A DNA stretch of 15,000 bases. It comes from Methanobacterium sp. (GTDB taxonomy: Archaea; Methanobacteriota; Methanobacteria; Methanobacteriales; Methanobacteriaceae). Shown here in pieces: positions 1 to 8,622 of the stretch. Where the stretch lies: contig JAHKLQ010000122.1 of assembly GCA_020854975.1 (NCBI GenBank), positions 1 through 15,000 of the forward strand, in the 5' to 3' direction. A program made the position numbers and the translations under genes. Each line of letters starts with the position of its first letter. Position 1 is the stretch's first letter. The notes beneath the pieces were generated by a model. The model made no database searches and had not been told where the DNA came from. It saw nothing but the letters and a program-made list of their open reading frames with translations.

Positions 1-164
1 ATTACCTCATAGAACGTAAAATATTCGCTAGAGAAGGATCTTACACCAGTAAAGAATTCGGGCACCGTTACCTCAGAGTGAGTTTCTCCATACCCACCAA
101 CCAGGTGGAATACTTCGCTGAATGTTTCCTAGAAGGAATAGGAGCCTTGAAGGCTTCTAAATAA
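1..164 (+). CDS. C-terminal end of a probable PLP-dependent aminotransferase (partial)
   Basis: An open frame enters the window from the left (codons from base 3) and ends with TAA at 162-164, giving about 53 residues. The tail contains [13 protein letters not shown] followed by an amphipathic helix ([14 protein letters not shown]). This resembles the end of class I/II aminotransferases, where a conserved Arg in a short strand (xRVSFxxP) binds the substrate carboxylate and a last helix closes the small domain. That is inference from a short tail; the catalytic lysine and cofactor site lie outside the window, so substrate and pathway cannot be given. T-rich DNA follows the stop at once, so this is the last gene of its unit. 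Confidence 0.45.
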   Translation, partial: YLIERKIFAREGSYTSKEFGHRYLRVSFSIPTNQVEYFAECFLEGIGALKASK

Positions 165-203
165 TTTTATTTTTTTGATCTATTTTTTTAGTGTCCTTTT
201 TTT
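165..203 (+). terminator. T-tract terminator after the aminotransferase-like gene
   Basis: Three T tracts (170-176, 183-189, 197-203) follow the stop codon without a strong hairpin. Archaeal RNA polymerase commonly stops at such runs. The next gene is convergent, which makes an end of transcription here likely. Confidence 0.5.
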
Positions 204-260
204 AATCTGATTAATCATTATTTTGACTATTTAAATAGAAAATAAATTTCACGATTTATA

Positions 261-1121
261 TTATTCTGTTTTTTTAATAGTTATATTCAGGGAAGTACTG
301 TCTTTTCCGGGTTTAGTAGCTTCTAAGGTGATTTTAATAACGTTAACATTTTCAGGTATGTTTATTTCATAATTAAATGAATATATTCCACCTTCAAATA
401 ATGGATCATTTAAATCTAGAGGTAAGGTCTGGTTATATAAATTAAGTTCGTTTGAAGTTATTTTAACTGTTGCATTGGCTTCTGAGTAACCATTTAAGGT
501 GAATTGGGTGGTGTTGTTGGGAATGATAATAATGAAACCTTCGGCATTATCAGTATAATTCATGCTTATAACTTCATTTACAGAAGAACTACCTAAACCA
601 AGATTAACCGTACTTTCAACAGAATTTTTAACCGGGTTAAAAAGATAAGCAGTACCAATAAGCAGGATAAGACATAATAAACAGGAAACTAAAACAATTA
701 TTGCTTGAGTTTTTGGACTTTGTTTATTCCGCCATTTTTCCTTGATTTTTGAATAGTTCTTGGGAGGTGATTCCTGTAAATCTTTCATTTTATTTGCATT
801 GGATAACTTTTTCAGGCCTACCGCAATGAAACCACCTATCATGATTGAAATGAGAATAAATAAGGTTTTTTGAATTACTTCCAAATTATATGACATTGAA
901 TTAAATGTCCTGTTGTTGCTTAAAATGGCTAATAAACTAATAACAAACCCAATTATAATACTTGCACGTAGTGTGTCTTTATATTCATTACTCCTGATTA
1001 AATGATATATGAAACCCACTGAAACCAGGAAGATAGCTGTGAAAATTAGGAAAATCAGGATGAGGGTTGGGGAAGTGCTGTAAGTTGCTGTGGTTGTATA
1101 TGTGGTAATGGTACTATTCAT
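261..1121 (-). CDS. Hypothetical four-TM membrane protein with glycosylatable C-terminal domain
   Basis: 286 residues, family not recognised. Hydrophobic segments lie at about 19-41, 53-69, 85-103 and 139-161. A basic, Pro/Lys-rich loop (about 104-138) sits between TM3 and TM4 and should be cytoplasmic. After TM4 a domain of about 125 residues (162-286) looks beta-rich and carries several N-X-S/T sequons (near residues 188, 202-203, 216, 230, 279), so it is probably outside the cell and N-glycosylated. The tail, with alternating hydrophobics and a P-G-K turn, looks Ig-like. The ATG at 1121 is supported by AGAGGGA at 1126-1132. It is divergent from the PepSY-like gene at 1258. No enzyme motif is visible; a surface or cell-envelope role is only a guess. 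Confidence 0.6.
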   Translation of the reverse strand: MNSTITTYTTTATYSTSPTLILIFLIFTAIFLVSVGFIYHLIRSNEYKDTLRASIIIGFVISLLAILSNNRTFNSMSYNLEVIQKTLFILISIMIGGFIAVGLKKLSNANKMKDLQESPPKNYSKIKEKWRNKQSPKTQAIIVLVSCLLCLILLIGTAYLFNPVKNSVESTVNLGLGSSSVNEVISMNYTDNAEGFIIIIPNNTTQFTLNGYSEANATVKITSNELNLYNQTLPLDLNDPLFEGGIYSFNYEINIPENVNVIKITLEATKPGKDSTSLNITIKKTE

Positions 1122-1257
1122 CAGTTCCCTCTATTAAAAAAAATCACATATAATAATTCCTATCCTGTTTTTGTTATTGATTGACAACAGTTAAAATCAT
1201 AAATATTATAGATCATAGTTTGATAGGATAAAATTATACAAGTTGGGGAGTGGAGTG
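1122..1257. promoter_or_regulatory. Divergent promoter region between two membrane-protein genes
   Basis: 136 AT-rich bases separate two divergent genes. On the plus strand ATAAATATTATA (about 1200-1211) is a plausible TATA box and GGGGAG (1245-1250) a ribosome-binding site. On the minus strand TTATTATATG (about 1149-1158) is a possible TATA box in front of AGAGGGA. The boxes are assigned by eye only. Confidence 0.4.
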
Positions 1258-1653
1258 TTGGAAAAAAGTACTGTGGCTATTACAGTCATTGCAGTTGTGA
1301 TTATATCCATAATGGGATTTTTATTTGCTTTAGAAATACTTCCATCTGATAACACAACTAATAACACCAACGGCACTGTTAATTTGAGTACCAATAATAC
1401 TACTACTGTAAATAACAGTACAGTTTCCAATCAGTCAAAAGATAATAATCCCCCACCTCCACATCCCAATATATCAGCAGACAAGGCCAGAGAATTAGCA
1501 AAAAAGTATGTGGGGCCTGGTGTTATCCTTGAAAAACCGGTACTCACCACTTACAAATCAGTTAAAGCATGGCAAGTTCCAGTTTACACCAAGAACCATA
1601 AATTCCTAAATAACATTTACATCGATGCCAGGACTGGCAAAAAAGTGGATTAA
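1258..1653 (+). CDS. Membrane-anchored PepSY-like protein
   Basis: 131 residues from a TTG start at 1258. This start is preferred to the TTG at 1243 because GGGGAG (1245-1250) lies seven bases before it and the protein then begins directly with a short charged tip and one hydrophobic segment (residues 6-27: signal anchor or uncleaved signal). Residues 31-64 are an Asn/Thr/Ser-rich linker with many N-X-S/T sequons, then a PPPP stretch. Residues 71-131 resemble a single PepSY repeat: ISADKARELAKKY at the front, a W-x-V-P strand, and the closing IDARTGKKVD (I-D-x-x-T-G-K). PepSY domains are extracytoplasmic and often inhibit or chaperone proteases; no protease gene is next to it here, so the partner is unknown. 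Domain call moderately sure. Confidence 0.6.
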   Translation: MEKSTVAITVIAVVIISIMGFLFALEILPSDNTTNNTNGTVNLSTNNTTTVNNSTVSNQSKDNNPPPPHPNISADKARELAKKYVGPGVILEKPVLTTYKSVKAWQVPVYTKNHKFLNNIYIDARTGKKVD

Positions 1654-1784
1654 AAATTTGAGTAGATAAAAAAAATGAATAGATTAAAGAGTTTTTAGAT
1701 TATTTTAGATTAGTTTAAATTAATTTAGGTTAGTTAGGTTAATTTTAAAAAATTATAAAAAAATAAGGGGATATTGAGTATAAT
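1654..1784. terminator. Convergent AT-rich terminator region
   Basis: Downstream of both the PepSY-like gene (plus) and ABCE1 (minus). A-runs at 1747-1752 and 1757-1763 are T-runs for the ABCE1 transcript; plus-strand T-tracts occur at 1692-1706. A short tandem repeat (1693-1741) is listed separately. Confidence 0.4.
1693..1741 (+). repeat. Degenerate 10-bp tandem repeat, about five units
   Basis: Units TTTTAGATTA, TTTTAGATTA, GTTTAAATTA, ATTTAGGTTA and GTTAGGTTA follow each other from 1693 to 1741. The first two are identical, the later ones diverge at one or two positions, and the last is one base short. The period matches one DNA helical turn. It is non-coding, between convergent genes. 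Confidence 0.7.
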
Positions 1785-3560
<1,776 letters not shown>

Positions 3561-3590
3561 AATTATCAAAACCTTAAATAGCTTTACTGG

Positions 3591-3600
3591 GATTTAAAAG
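3591..3600 (-). promoter_or_regulatory. Possible TATA box of ABCE1
   Basis: CTTTTAAATC on the minus strand lies 30-40 bases before the TTG start at 3560, so transcription would begin near 3570 with a leader of about ten bases. Assigned by position and composition only. Confidence 0.35.
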
Positions 3601-3618
3601 TGTTTAAGTTGGTATTCA

Positions 3619-3646
3619 AATAACTAGTATATACTATCTAGTTATT
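3619..3646. repeat. Nested palindrome upstream of ABCE1
   Basis: AATAACTAG (3619-3627) and CTAGTTATT (3638-3646) are perfect inverted repeats with a ten-base spacer. Within and overlapping them TAGTATATACTA (3625-3636) is a perfect 12-bp palindrome. It lies 60-85 bases before the ABCE1 start and upstream of its probable TATA box, where an activator or repressor site could be. Confidence 0.55.
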
Positions 3647-3757
3647 ATTAATTTAAAATTTCTAGTCACATTTTGTATATTAAATAAATTTAGATTTTAT
3701 TGCCTAAATAAGGTTAATATTCCCTAATTTAGAGCTATTAAAAACCATTTATTAGAA

Positions 3758-3790
3758 TTTAAAAAAGAATTAGAAGAAAAAAAGAAAAGA
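3758..3790 (-). terminator. T-rich terminator of the histone gene
   Basis: Immediately after the histone stop codon the minus strand is a pyrimidine tract with a run of T7 and several T4-T6 runs. This is a typical archaeal intrinsic stop signal without a hairpin. Confidence 0.55.
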
Positions 3791-4015
<225 letters not shown>

Positions 4016-4030
4016 CTTTAGAGACCACAT

Positions 4031-4047
4031 TATATTTAAATTTGTCG
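4031..4047 (-). promoter_or_regulatory. TATA box and BRE-like element of the histone gene
   Basis: TTTAAATATA (4031-4040, minus) preceded by CGACAAA (4041-4047) fits an archaeal TATA box with a TFB-recognition element. A start about 25 bases downstream would give a short leader that just contains the ribosome-binding site. Confidence 0.6.
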
Positions 4048-4275
4048 ATCTTTTGCGTATGAATAACCCTTAACCCTAAAGATGTTCACCTTGAAAACCA
4101 TAATTAACTATGGGTAAGTTCAACATTCATTTACCAGTGTATATAGGCATAAGTTCTCTATACCAAAAACTAGCATTCAACTGGGTGTTGTACAACCACT
4201 TCAATTATAAGTAGTTTGATACCATAAATTATAGTAGCCTATCTTAACTGAATAAAGATTTAAAAAGGTGATTTT
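4048..4275. other. Intergenic region between histone and PEBP genes
   Basis: 228 AT-rich bases with no convincing gene. ATAAATTATA (4224-4233, plus) is a plausible TATA box for the PEBP gene and GGTGA (4266-4270) its ribosome-binding site. GTTGTACAAC (4187-4196) is a perfect 10-bp palindrome 27 bases before that TATA box. A weak CCATA/TATGG inverted repeat lies near 4098-4115. No RNA gene was recognised. Confidence 0.45.
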
Positions 4276-4746
4276 ATGAATATAAACATTACTTGTGCTG
4301 CGTTTAAAGAGGGGGAACCTATCCCTCCCAAACATTGTTGTGTGGATGCTGATATTTCCCCTGCTCTCCACTGGGATCTGTCAGAATTATCAATACCTGA
4401 TAAGGGTAGTATAGCTTTAATCTTTGATGATCCTGATGCCCCAGGAGGAACCTGGGTGCACTGGCTGATTTTTAACTTACCACCTGAAACCAGTAACCTA
4501 CCCGAGATGGTAATGCCCCGGGAGGAATTGGAAAATGGTGCACGGCAGGGATCCAATAGTTGGGGAACCATAGGATACCGGGGACCCTGCCCACCCAGCG
4601 GAACCCATAGATATTTCTTCAAAATTTATGCACTGGACACCAAATTAGATCTCCTTCCTGGAGCTACTAAAGAAGAACTTTTAGAAGCCATGGAAGAGCA
4701 CATAATTGGTGAAGGGAAAATTATGGGCTTTTTCACCAGGAAATAA
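4276..4746 (+). CDS. PEBP / YbhB-YbcL family protein
   Basis: 156 residues, full length for the prokaryotic phosphatidylethanolamine-binding-like family. Signature residues of the anion-binding pocket are present: DPDAP (52-56), GTWVHW (58-63) and [16 protein letters not shown] (100-115) with the conserved His, plus ISPALHW near residue 28. No signal peptide, so cytoplasmic. The ligand and role are not known for archaeal members; the Raf-kinase-inhibitor name comes only from eukaryotic homologues. ATG at 4276 follows AAAGGTGA with good spacing. It sits 63 bases before the PP-loop gene on the same strand, with a possible TATTTAAAA box between, so co-transcription is uncertain. An unusual CC pair at 21-22 is the only oddity. 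Confidence 0.9.
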   Translation: MNINITCAAFKEGEPIPPKHCCVDADISPALHWDLSELSIPDKGSIALIFDDPDAPGGTWVHWLIFNLPPETSNLPEMVMPREELENGARQGSNSWGTIGYRGPCPPSGTHRYFFKIYALDTKLDLLPGATKEELLEAMEEHIIGEGKIMGFFTRK

Positions 4747-4809
4747 TTTAATTTATTTCCTGTTTATAGATGCAAATTCTATTTAAAACTTAAATCTGGA
4801 GAAATAATA

Positions 4810-5892
4810 TTGAACATTGAAAAAACAGATTTAATATCTTTAATTACTAAAATCAGGGAAGAAATAGGTCATAAGCCTGTTGAAATAAACATACAGGACA
4901 TATTTTTTGATGAAAATTCTGGAAATCTTCTGATCATAACACCAGACCGTCCTGAGAAATCAGTGGTAATTGGTAAAGGCGGTTGGGTGGTAGGACGACT
5001 CCGTGAAGAATTAAAAATTAACTCAATCCATGTTGAGGCTTATTCTGATTTTCTTGTACCTCAATACAGAATGGAACTGGCCCTGGCTAAACTGGAAAAA
5101 ATTATCCCTGAATATAAACTCCCTGAGAAGAGAGCCCTGATTAATCTGTCCCATTTTCTTCAGGCCCGTATAAATAATCCCTATGATATAGATTTCCTTT
5201 TGAATAAATTAAACCATATTCCTCCTGAGGAAGATCAATTCAAAACAGTAGTGGCCCTCTCTGGAGGTGTTGACAGTAGTGCTTCTCTAATTATTGCCAA
5301 GATGCTTGGTTTCAATCCAGTGGCAGTAACTGTGAATCCTGGTAACATCATCCTTCCATCTTATTTTCGTGAAACTGCAGAAAACCTCACCAGAAAACTG
5401 GGCGTGGAACACCAATACCTTAAGGTGGATATGGAAGAAGTTATTGAAGGCTCCCTGAAAGGACGCTTCCATCCCTGTGGAAGGTGTTCGAAGATAATTG
5501 AAGATGCTGTTTTTGCTTTCGCCAAAGATAACAATATTCCTTTCATGGTATATGGAGATCTTCTCTCCACAGGAACCCAATCATTACAACTTGAGATAGG
5601 TTCACATGAAGCTGTTTCCAATATTACTAAGGAGGATGTGTTAAATGCAGAAGAAGGTGTGTTAAGAATTAATTTACCTGCATTGTTATCTCTTAAAAAA
5701 GGGGAAGTTAAAAATATAGCGGCTAGATTAGGGGTGGGGAAAAAAGGTGGATATGGATGTCCTCTATTAGTAGAGGTGCATAAAAAACATCCTCATATGA
5801 GGCGTTTTTCTATCCAGAGAATTCTAAGAGAAACTAGGGCAGGAATGTTAGAGCCTGGTGAGGCTCTGGATCAGATTACGGGATTTTTTTAG
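4810..5892 (+). CDS. KH domain + PP-loop ATPase, probable tRNA-thiolation-type enzyme
   Basis: 360 residues from a TTG at 4810, eight bases after GGAG (4798-4801). Residues about 25-100 look like a KH RNA-binding domain: [18 protein letters not shown] (51-68) carries the G-x-x-G loop (GKGG). Residues about 145-310 are a PP-loop ATP-pyrophosphatase domain with SGGVDSS (151-157), which activates a substrate by adenylation. Cys223 and Cys226 (PCGRC) and Cys317 (GYGCP) have the CxxC...C arrangement, about 90 residues apart, seen in the Fe-S thiolases of the TtuA/TtcA group. A basic, His-rich tail follows (324-345). I infer sulfur insertion into tRNA or a related RNA; sulfur donor and target base are unknown. 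It ends one base away from the convergent DUF3096-like gene. Confidence 0.8.
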   Translation: MNIEKTDLISLITKIREEIGHKPVEINIQDIFFDENSGNLLIITPDRPEKSVVIGKGGWVVGRLREELKINSIHVEAYSDFLVPQYRMELALAKLEKIIPEYKLPEKRALINLSHFLQARINNPYDIDFLLNKLNHIPPEEDQFKTVVALSGGVDSSASLIIAKMLGFNPVAVTVNPGNIILPSYFRETAENLTRKLGVEHQYLKVDMEEVIEGSLKGRFHPCGRCSKIIEDAVFAFAKDNNIPFMVYGDLLSTGTQSLQLEIGSHEAVSNITKEDVLNAEEGVLRINLPALLSLKKGEVKNIAARLGVGKKGGYGCPLLVEVHKKHPHMRRFSIQRILRETRAGMLEPGEALDQITGFF

Positions 5893-5893
5893 T

Positions 5894-6034
5894 TCACTTA
5901 ATTAGTTCAAGTATACCGTATATGATCAGGAATAATCCGGCCAAGTATCCTACTAGCTGGGGATAAATAAGCATCAAAACCCCTAATATAATAGCAATTA
6001 TAGCGATTATTTCACGTGTGGTGTCTTCTTTCAT
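5894..6034 (-). CDS. Small DUF3096-like membrane protein
   Basis: 46 residues, found by reading the minus strand between two plus-strand genes. The protein opens MKEDTTREII, then is nearly all hydrophobic: AIIAIILGVLMLIYPQ (11-26), a Gly-Tyr turn, and LAGLFLIIYGILELI (31-45). Two short membrane segments joined by a Pro/Gly hinge are the pattern of DUF3096-type mini-proteins, whose function is not known. ATG at 6034, TGA at 5894-5896. There is no clear Shine-Dalgarno site, but a TATA-like AATATTTATATA about 25 bases upstream suggests a nearly leaderless transcript. The reading is consistent over its whole length with no stop; confidence comes from the family-like pattern and promoter position. 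Confidence 0.7.
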   Translation of the reverse strand: MKEDTTREIIAIIAIILGVLMLIYPQLVGYLAGLFLIIYGILELIK

Positions 6035-6058
6035 GATATTATTTTTTGTAGGAGAATG

Positions 6059-6070
6059 TATATAAATATT
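6059..6070. promoter_or_regulatory. TATA element that may serve both strands
   Basis: TATATAAATATT (plus) reads AATATTTATATA on the minus strand. It lies 25-30 bases before the expected start sites of both the zinc-ribbon operon (plus, ATG 6100) and the DUF3096-like gene (minus, ATG 6034). No other TATA-like box is obvious in the 65-base gap. Confidence 0.45.
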
Positions 6071-6099
6071 GTGAAAAACTTTAATAGTCGAGGCTAATT

Positions 6100-6345
6100 A
6101 TGAAAAAATCAGTTAAGTTCTGCCCAAATTGTGGTTCCCTAAATATAAAATGGGTTAACCCTCAGATGTGGTCTATTTGGAAGTGCTGGGACTGCGGATA
6201 CCAGGGAGCAGTGGTTTTAGAAGATGGTGAGATGGCAGATAAGATAAGAGAAAAGTTTTTAGAAAAAATTAAAAATGAATTTGCTGATCATGAAGATAAA
6301 CCTGGAGAGGAAAATAAAGAAGATGAAGATAAACCTGGAGAATGA
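6100..6345 (+). CDS. Small zinc-ribbon protein with acidic repeat tail
   Basis: 81 residues. One treble-type zinc ribbon is formed by CPNCG (Cys 8, 11) and CWDCG (Cys 29, 32), with aromatic residues W24, W27 between and the closing GYQGAVVLEDG. Such one-ribbon proteins are common in methanogens and resemble the ribbons of TFIIB, TFIIS and ribosomal proteins, but no function is established. A predicted helix (45-62) is followed by an acidic tail in which EDKPGE occurs twice (65-70, 76-81), encoded by a 19-bp direct repeat. GAGG (6088-6091 region) precedes the ATG at 6100. The next gene starts six bases after its stop and is a clear paralogue, so the two form an operon made by tandem duplication. 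Confidence 0.8.
   Translation: MKKSVKFCPNCGSLNIKWVNPQMWSIWKCWDCGYQGAVVLEDGEMADKIREKFLEKIKNEFADHEDKPGEENKEDEDKPGE
6290..6341 (+). repeat. 19-bp in-frame direct repeat in zinc-ribbon gene
   Basis: ATGAAGATAAACCTGGAGA occurs exactly at 6290-6308 and 6323-6341, 33 bases apart (11 codons, in frame). It encodes the duplicated EDKPGE of the C-terminal tail, and the second copy also supplies GGAG before the next gene. Confidence 0.9.
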
Positions 6346-6351
6346 AAATCT

Positions 6352-6549
6352 ATGACCAAAACAAGATCATGTCCTCGTTGTGGATCAAAGAAATATAAAA
6401 TTCATATCCCTCAGACAGGCATTTGGAAATGTGAAAACTGTGGATATCAGGGTTCTGTAGTTATTGAAGATGGTAATCTTGAAAAACAGGTTAAAGAGTC
6501 TAAAAAGATGGAAAAATTGCAGAAAAAGTTATTAAGAGGGAAATTTTAA
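6352..6549 (+). CDS. Small zinc-ribbon protein (paralogue of preceding gene)
   Basis: 65 residues with the same build as the upstream protein: CPRCG (Cys 7, 10), CENCG (Cys 27, 30), then GYQGSVVIEDG, which differs from the neighbour's GYQGAVVLEDG at two positions. The second half (43-65) is a strongly basic, Lys-rich helix, whereas the neighbour ends acidic. Opposite charge could let the pair bind each other or let this one bind nucleic acid; both ideas are inference. The ATG at 6352 is served by GGAG (6337-6340), which lies inside the last codons of the upstream gene, so translation is probably coupled. No specific function recognised. Confidence 0.8.
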   Translation: MTKTRSCPRCGSKKYKIHIPQTGIWKCENCGYQGSVVIEDGNLEKQVKESKKMEKLQKKLLRGKF

Positions 6550-6564
6550 AATTTATAAGAATTA

Positions 6565-6587
6565 TTTTTTTGTTAAACAGGTTTTTT
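6565..6587 (+). terminator. T-tract terminator after the zinc-ribbon operon
   Basis: T7 (6565-6571) and T6 (6582-6587) follow the stop of the second zinc-ribbon gene by 16-38 bases, in the gap before the convergent argH end. Confidence 0.45.
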
Positions 6588-6632
6588 GGTAAATCTCTAA
6601 TAAGTAAACCTAATAATTTAGAAAACCTTAGT

Positions 6633-8039
6633 TTAGGAATGGTTTTCCTGAATAAATTTCTTTAAATTAACAATAACTTCCTTAACTTGGGATGGTGCAG
6701 GACCACCAATCACATTCCTACTTCGAATGATTTCATGGGGATCAAGTGCTTTTTTTACAATAGACTCATCTATCCCCAGTGTTTCACCAGTTAATTCCTT
6801 TGATATTTCATCCAAAAATTGAGCATCAATATCCTCAGCTTTCATACCCTTATCTAGGGCAATACTCACGGATCTACCCACAATTTGGTGGGCAGTTCTA
6901 AAAGGTAAGTTTCCCTCACGAACCATAAGATCTGCAAGTTCAGTGGCTGCAGAAAAGTTCGCCCTGGCTAATTCTGCCCCTCGCTCACTTTTAAACTCTG
7001 CCGATGCTAACATCTCCCGAGTAATCTTCAAAGCTGCACTTAAAGTGTCAGTGGCTTTCCACAAGTGTGGGGTGACTTCCTGCAAGTCCCGGTTGTAACT
7101 CTGAGGTAATGATTTGATAATGGTAAGAATGGTAACCAGTTCACCGTTTAAAACAGCAGTTTTTCCCCGAACAATCTCTGCAACATCAGGATTCTTTTTC
7201 TGAGGCATTATAGATGACGTTGATGAGAATTCATCAGCCAGTTCCACCATACGGAACTCATAAGTACTCCAGATAATGAGCTCCTCTGAAATCTTGGATA
7301 AAGTGGTTCCCAGAAGAGTCAGGGCGAAAACAGTTTCAGCTATAAAGTCTCGACTACTCACCCCGTCAATGGAATTTTCCATGGGTCCGGAAAATCCCAA
7401 TAACTCAGCAGTTCTATTCCTGTTAATGGGAAAACTGGTAGTGGTGAGGGCTGCTGATCCTAAGGGGCATAGATCCATCCTTTGATAAGCATCTTTGAGT
7501 CTTCCATAATCCCTTTTAAGTGCCTGGGCATATGAAAGAAGGTGATGGGCAAAGGTGGTGGGCTGGGCATGCTGCAAATGGGTATAACCCACCATCAGGG
7601 TATCCAAATGTTCCTGGGCCATCTCCACTATAATATCAATAAAAATGAGTAATTCTCTTTGTATTTCCTGAATCTCCTCTTTTAATGCAATTTTAAGGTC
7701 AGTTGCCACCTGATCATTACGTGACTTAGCAGTGTGCATGAAACCTGCATCAGATCCGATTTTACTGGTTACGTAGTTCTCCACTGCCATATGAATATCT
7801 TCAACAGCAGGGTTAAGATCCAGAGCAGCAATACCTTCCTTTTCCAGTTCAGCAAGGGCACTGAGGATTCGTTCACCTATTTGTCTGGAAATAATCCCTT
7901 GCTCCATGAGCATGGTGGTATGTGCCTGGTTGCACTGGACATCTGCCTGGAATATACGGACATCAAATTGGAGTGAAGAAGTGAAATCAGCGACTTCACC
8001 ACTCATCTGCCCTTTGAGTCTTCCTGAACGAAGATTCAA
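6633..8039 (-). CDS. argH: Argininosuccinate lyase
   Basis: Last step of arginine synthesis: argininosuccinate to arginine and fumarate, as a cytoplasmic homotetramer. 468 residues, normal length. Conserved fumarase/aspartase-superfamily blocks are seen in order: TAKSRNDQ (103-110), [12 protein letters not shown] (151-162, with the conserved His), and the flexible signature loop [13 protein letters not shown] (272-284) carrying the catalytic Ser. The start is TTG at 8039, with AAAGGTG seven bases upstream; the protein then opens NLRSGRLKG, slightly unlike the usual NLWGGRF. It lies 58 bases behind rps27ae on the same strand and is probably the last gene of that unit, an amino-acid gene attached to a ribosomal-protein operon. 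Confidence 0.96.
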   Translation of the reverse strand: MNLRSGRLKGQMSGEVADFTSSLQFDVRIFQADVQCNQAHTTMLMEQGIISRQIGERILSALAELEKEGIAALDLNPAVEDIHMAVENYVTSKIGSDAGFMHTAKSRNDQVATDLKIALKEEIQEIQRELLIFIDIIVEMAQEHLDTLMVGYTHLQHAQPTTFAHHLLSYAQALKRDYGRLKDAYQRMDLCPLGSAALTTTSFPINRNRTAELLGFSGPMENSIDGVSSRDFIAETVFALTLLGTTLSKISEELIIWSTYEFRMVELADEFSSTSSIMPQKKNPDVAEIVRGKTAVLNGELVTILTIIKSLPQSYNRDLQEVTPHLWKATDTLSAALKITREMLASAEFKSERGAELARANFSAATELADLMVREGNLPFRTAHQIVGRSVSIALDKGMKAEDIDAQFLDEISKELTGETLGIDESIVKKALDPHEIIRSRNVIGGPAPSQVKEVIVNLKKFIQENHS

Positions 8040-8097
8040 AAAAATACACCTTTAATCTTTTATCTTATCCTTATTTCACTTTAAAGAGTGTGTACGA

Positions 8098-8262
8098 TTA
8101 TTTCTTGTCGTCTTTACTCTTCCACTGGGTGTAACCGCATTTTCCACAGGCATAGCGATCGCCATGGTCTGCCATGAAAATACCGTGGGAGCAACGTACA
8201 CATTCCGGGTTTTTCCGGATGATTTTATTATCTTTGACTTCGTATAATTCAAATTTCCTCAT
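8098..8262 (-). CDS. rps27ae: Ribosomal protein S27ae
   Basis: 54 residues, found by reading the minus strand in the gap between S24e and argH. It begins MRKFELYEVKDNKIIRKNPE and carries a zinc finger C21-x2-C24 ... C39-x2-C42 (CVRCSHG, CGKCGYTQW), the standard archaeal S27ae layout without the ubiquitin fusion found in eukaryotes. It binds zinc in the small-subunit head/beak. ATG at 8262 is preceded by GAGGAGGATG, a very strong ribosome-binding site. It is 41 bases behind rps24e, the usual partner in archaea. In many archaea a Kae1/Bud32 gene follows; here it is argH instead. Confidence 0.95.
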   Translation of the reverse strand: MRKFELYEVKDNKIIRKNPECVRCSHGIFMADHGDRYACGKCGYTQWKSKDDKK

Positions 8263-8303
8263 GATCCATCCTCCTCTAATTTAAGTTGTTCAGATAAATC
8301 TAA

Positions 8304-8609
8304 TTATTCTTCTTCAGATTCTTCTTTTGCAGATTCTTTATTCTTTTCCACAACATGCTGCTTTTCGATCTGAACCAGTTTTTCCTCAGACTCATAAAGC
8401 TTAGCATAACCATCTGCTCGGCCTTCACCAAAACTAGGTTTCACTTTATCAACCACTAACAGGTTTTTGTCCACATTTAACTGTGCAACCAGTCTGTTCT
8501 TCACATCAAGTACCTTTGGAGTGGATTCTCCCTGGTAAATGCAGTCAAAATGTATTTCGGTTCGGTTTAAAACGGGATTTTCAACCTGTTCTTTAATATC
8601 GATCTCCAT
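8304..8609 (-). CDS. rps24e: Ribosomal protein S24e
   Basis: 101 residues, small-subunit protein of archaea and eukaryotes. Recognisable features are the opening MEIDIKEQVENPVLNRTEI, the middle NVDKNLLVVDKVKPSFG, then GRADGYAKLYES, all typical of S24e. The last twenty residues are acidic (ESAKEESEEE), a variable tail in this family. ATG at 8609 follows AAGGAGA with usual spacing. It starts 13 bases after the dephospho-CoA kinase stop, so the two are co-transcribed and followed by rps27ae. Confidence 0.95.
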   Translation of the reverse strand: MEIDIKEQVENPVLNRTEIHFDCIYQGESTPKVLDVKNRLVAQLNVDKNLLVVDKVKPSFGEGRADGYAKLYESEEKLVQIEKQHVVEKNKESAKEESEEE

Positions 8610-8622
8610 AATATATCTCTCC

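Noticed and set aside
4061..4080. Telomere-like AACCCTTAACCCTAA
   Set aside because: Only two imperfect units, single occurrence, in a normal intergenic region of a chromosome that should be circular.
4110..4214. Possible 34-residue plus-strand ORF (ATG at 4110) in the histone-PEBP gap
   Set aside because: No ribosome-binding site, no recognisable protein pattern, and it runs through the palindrome and probable promoter region of the PEBP gene.
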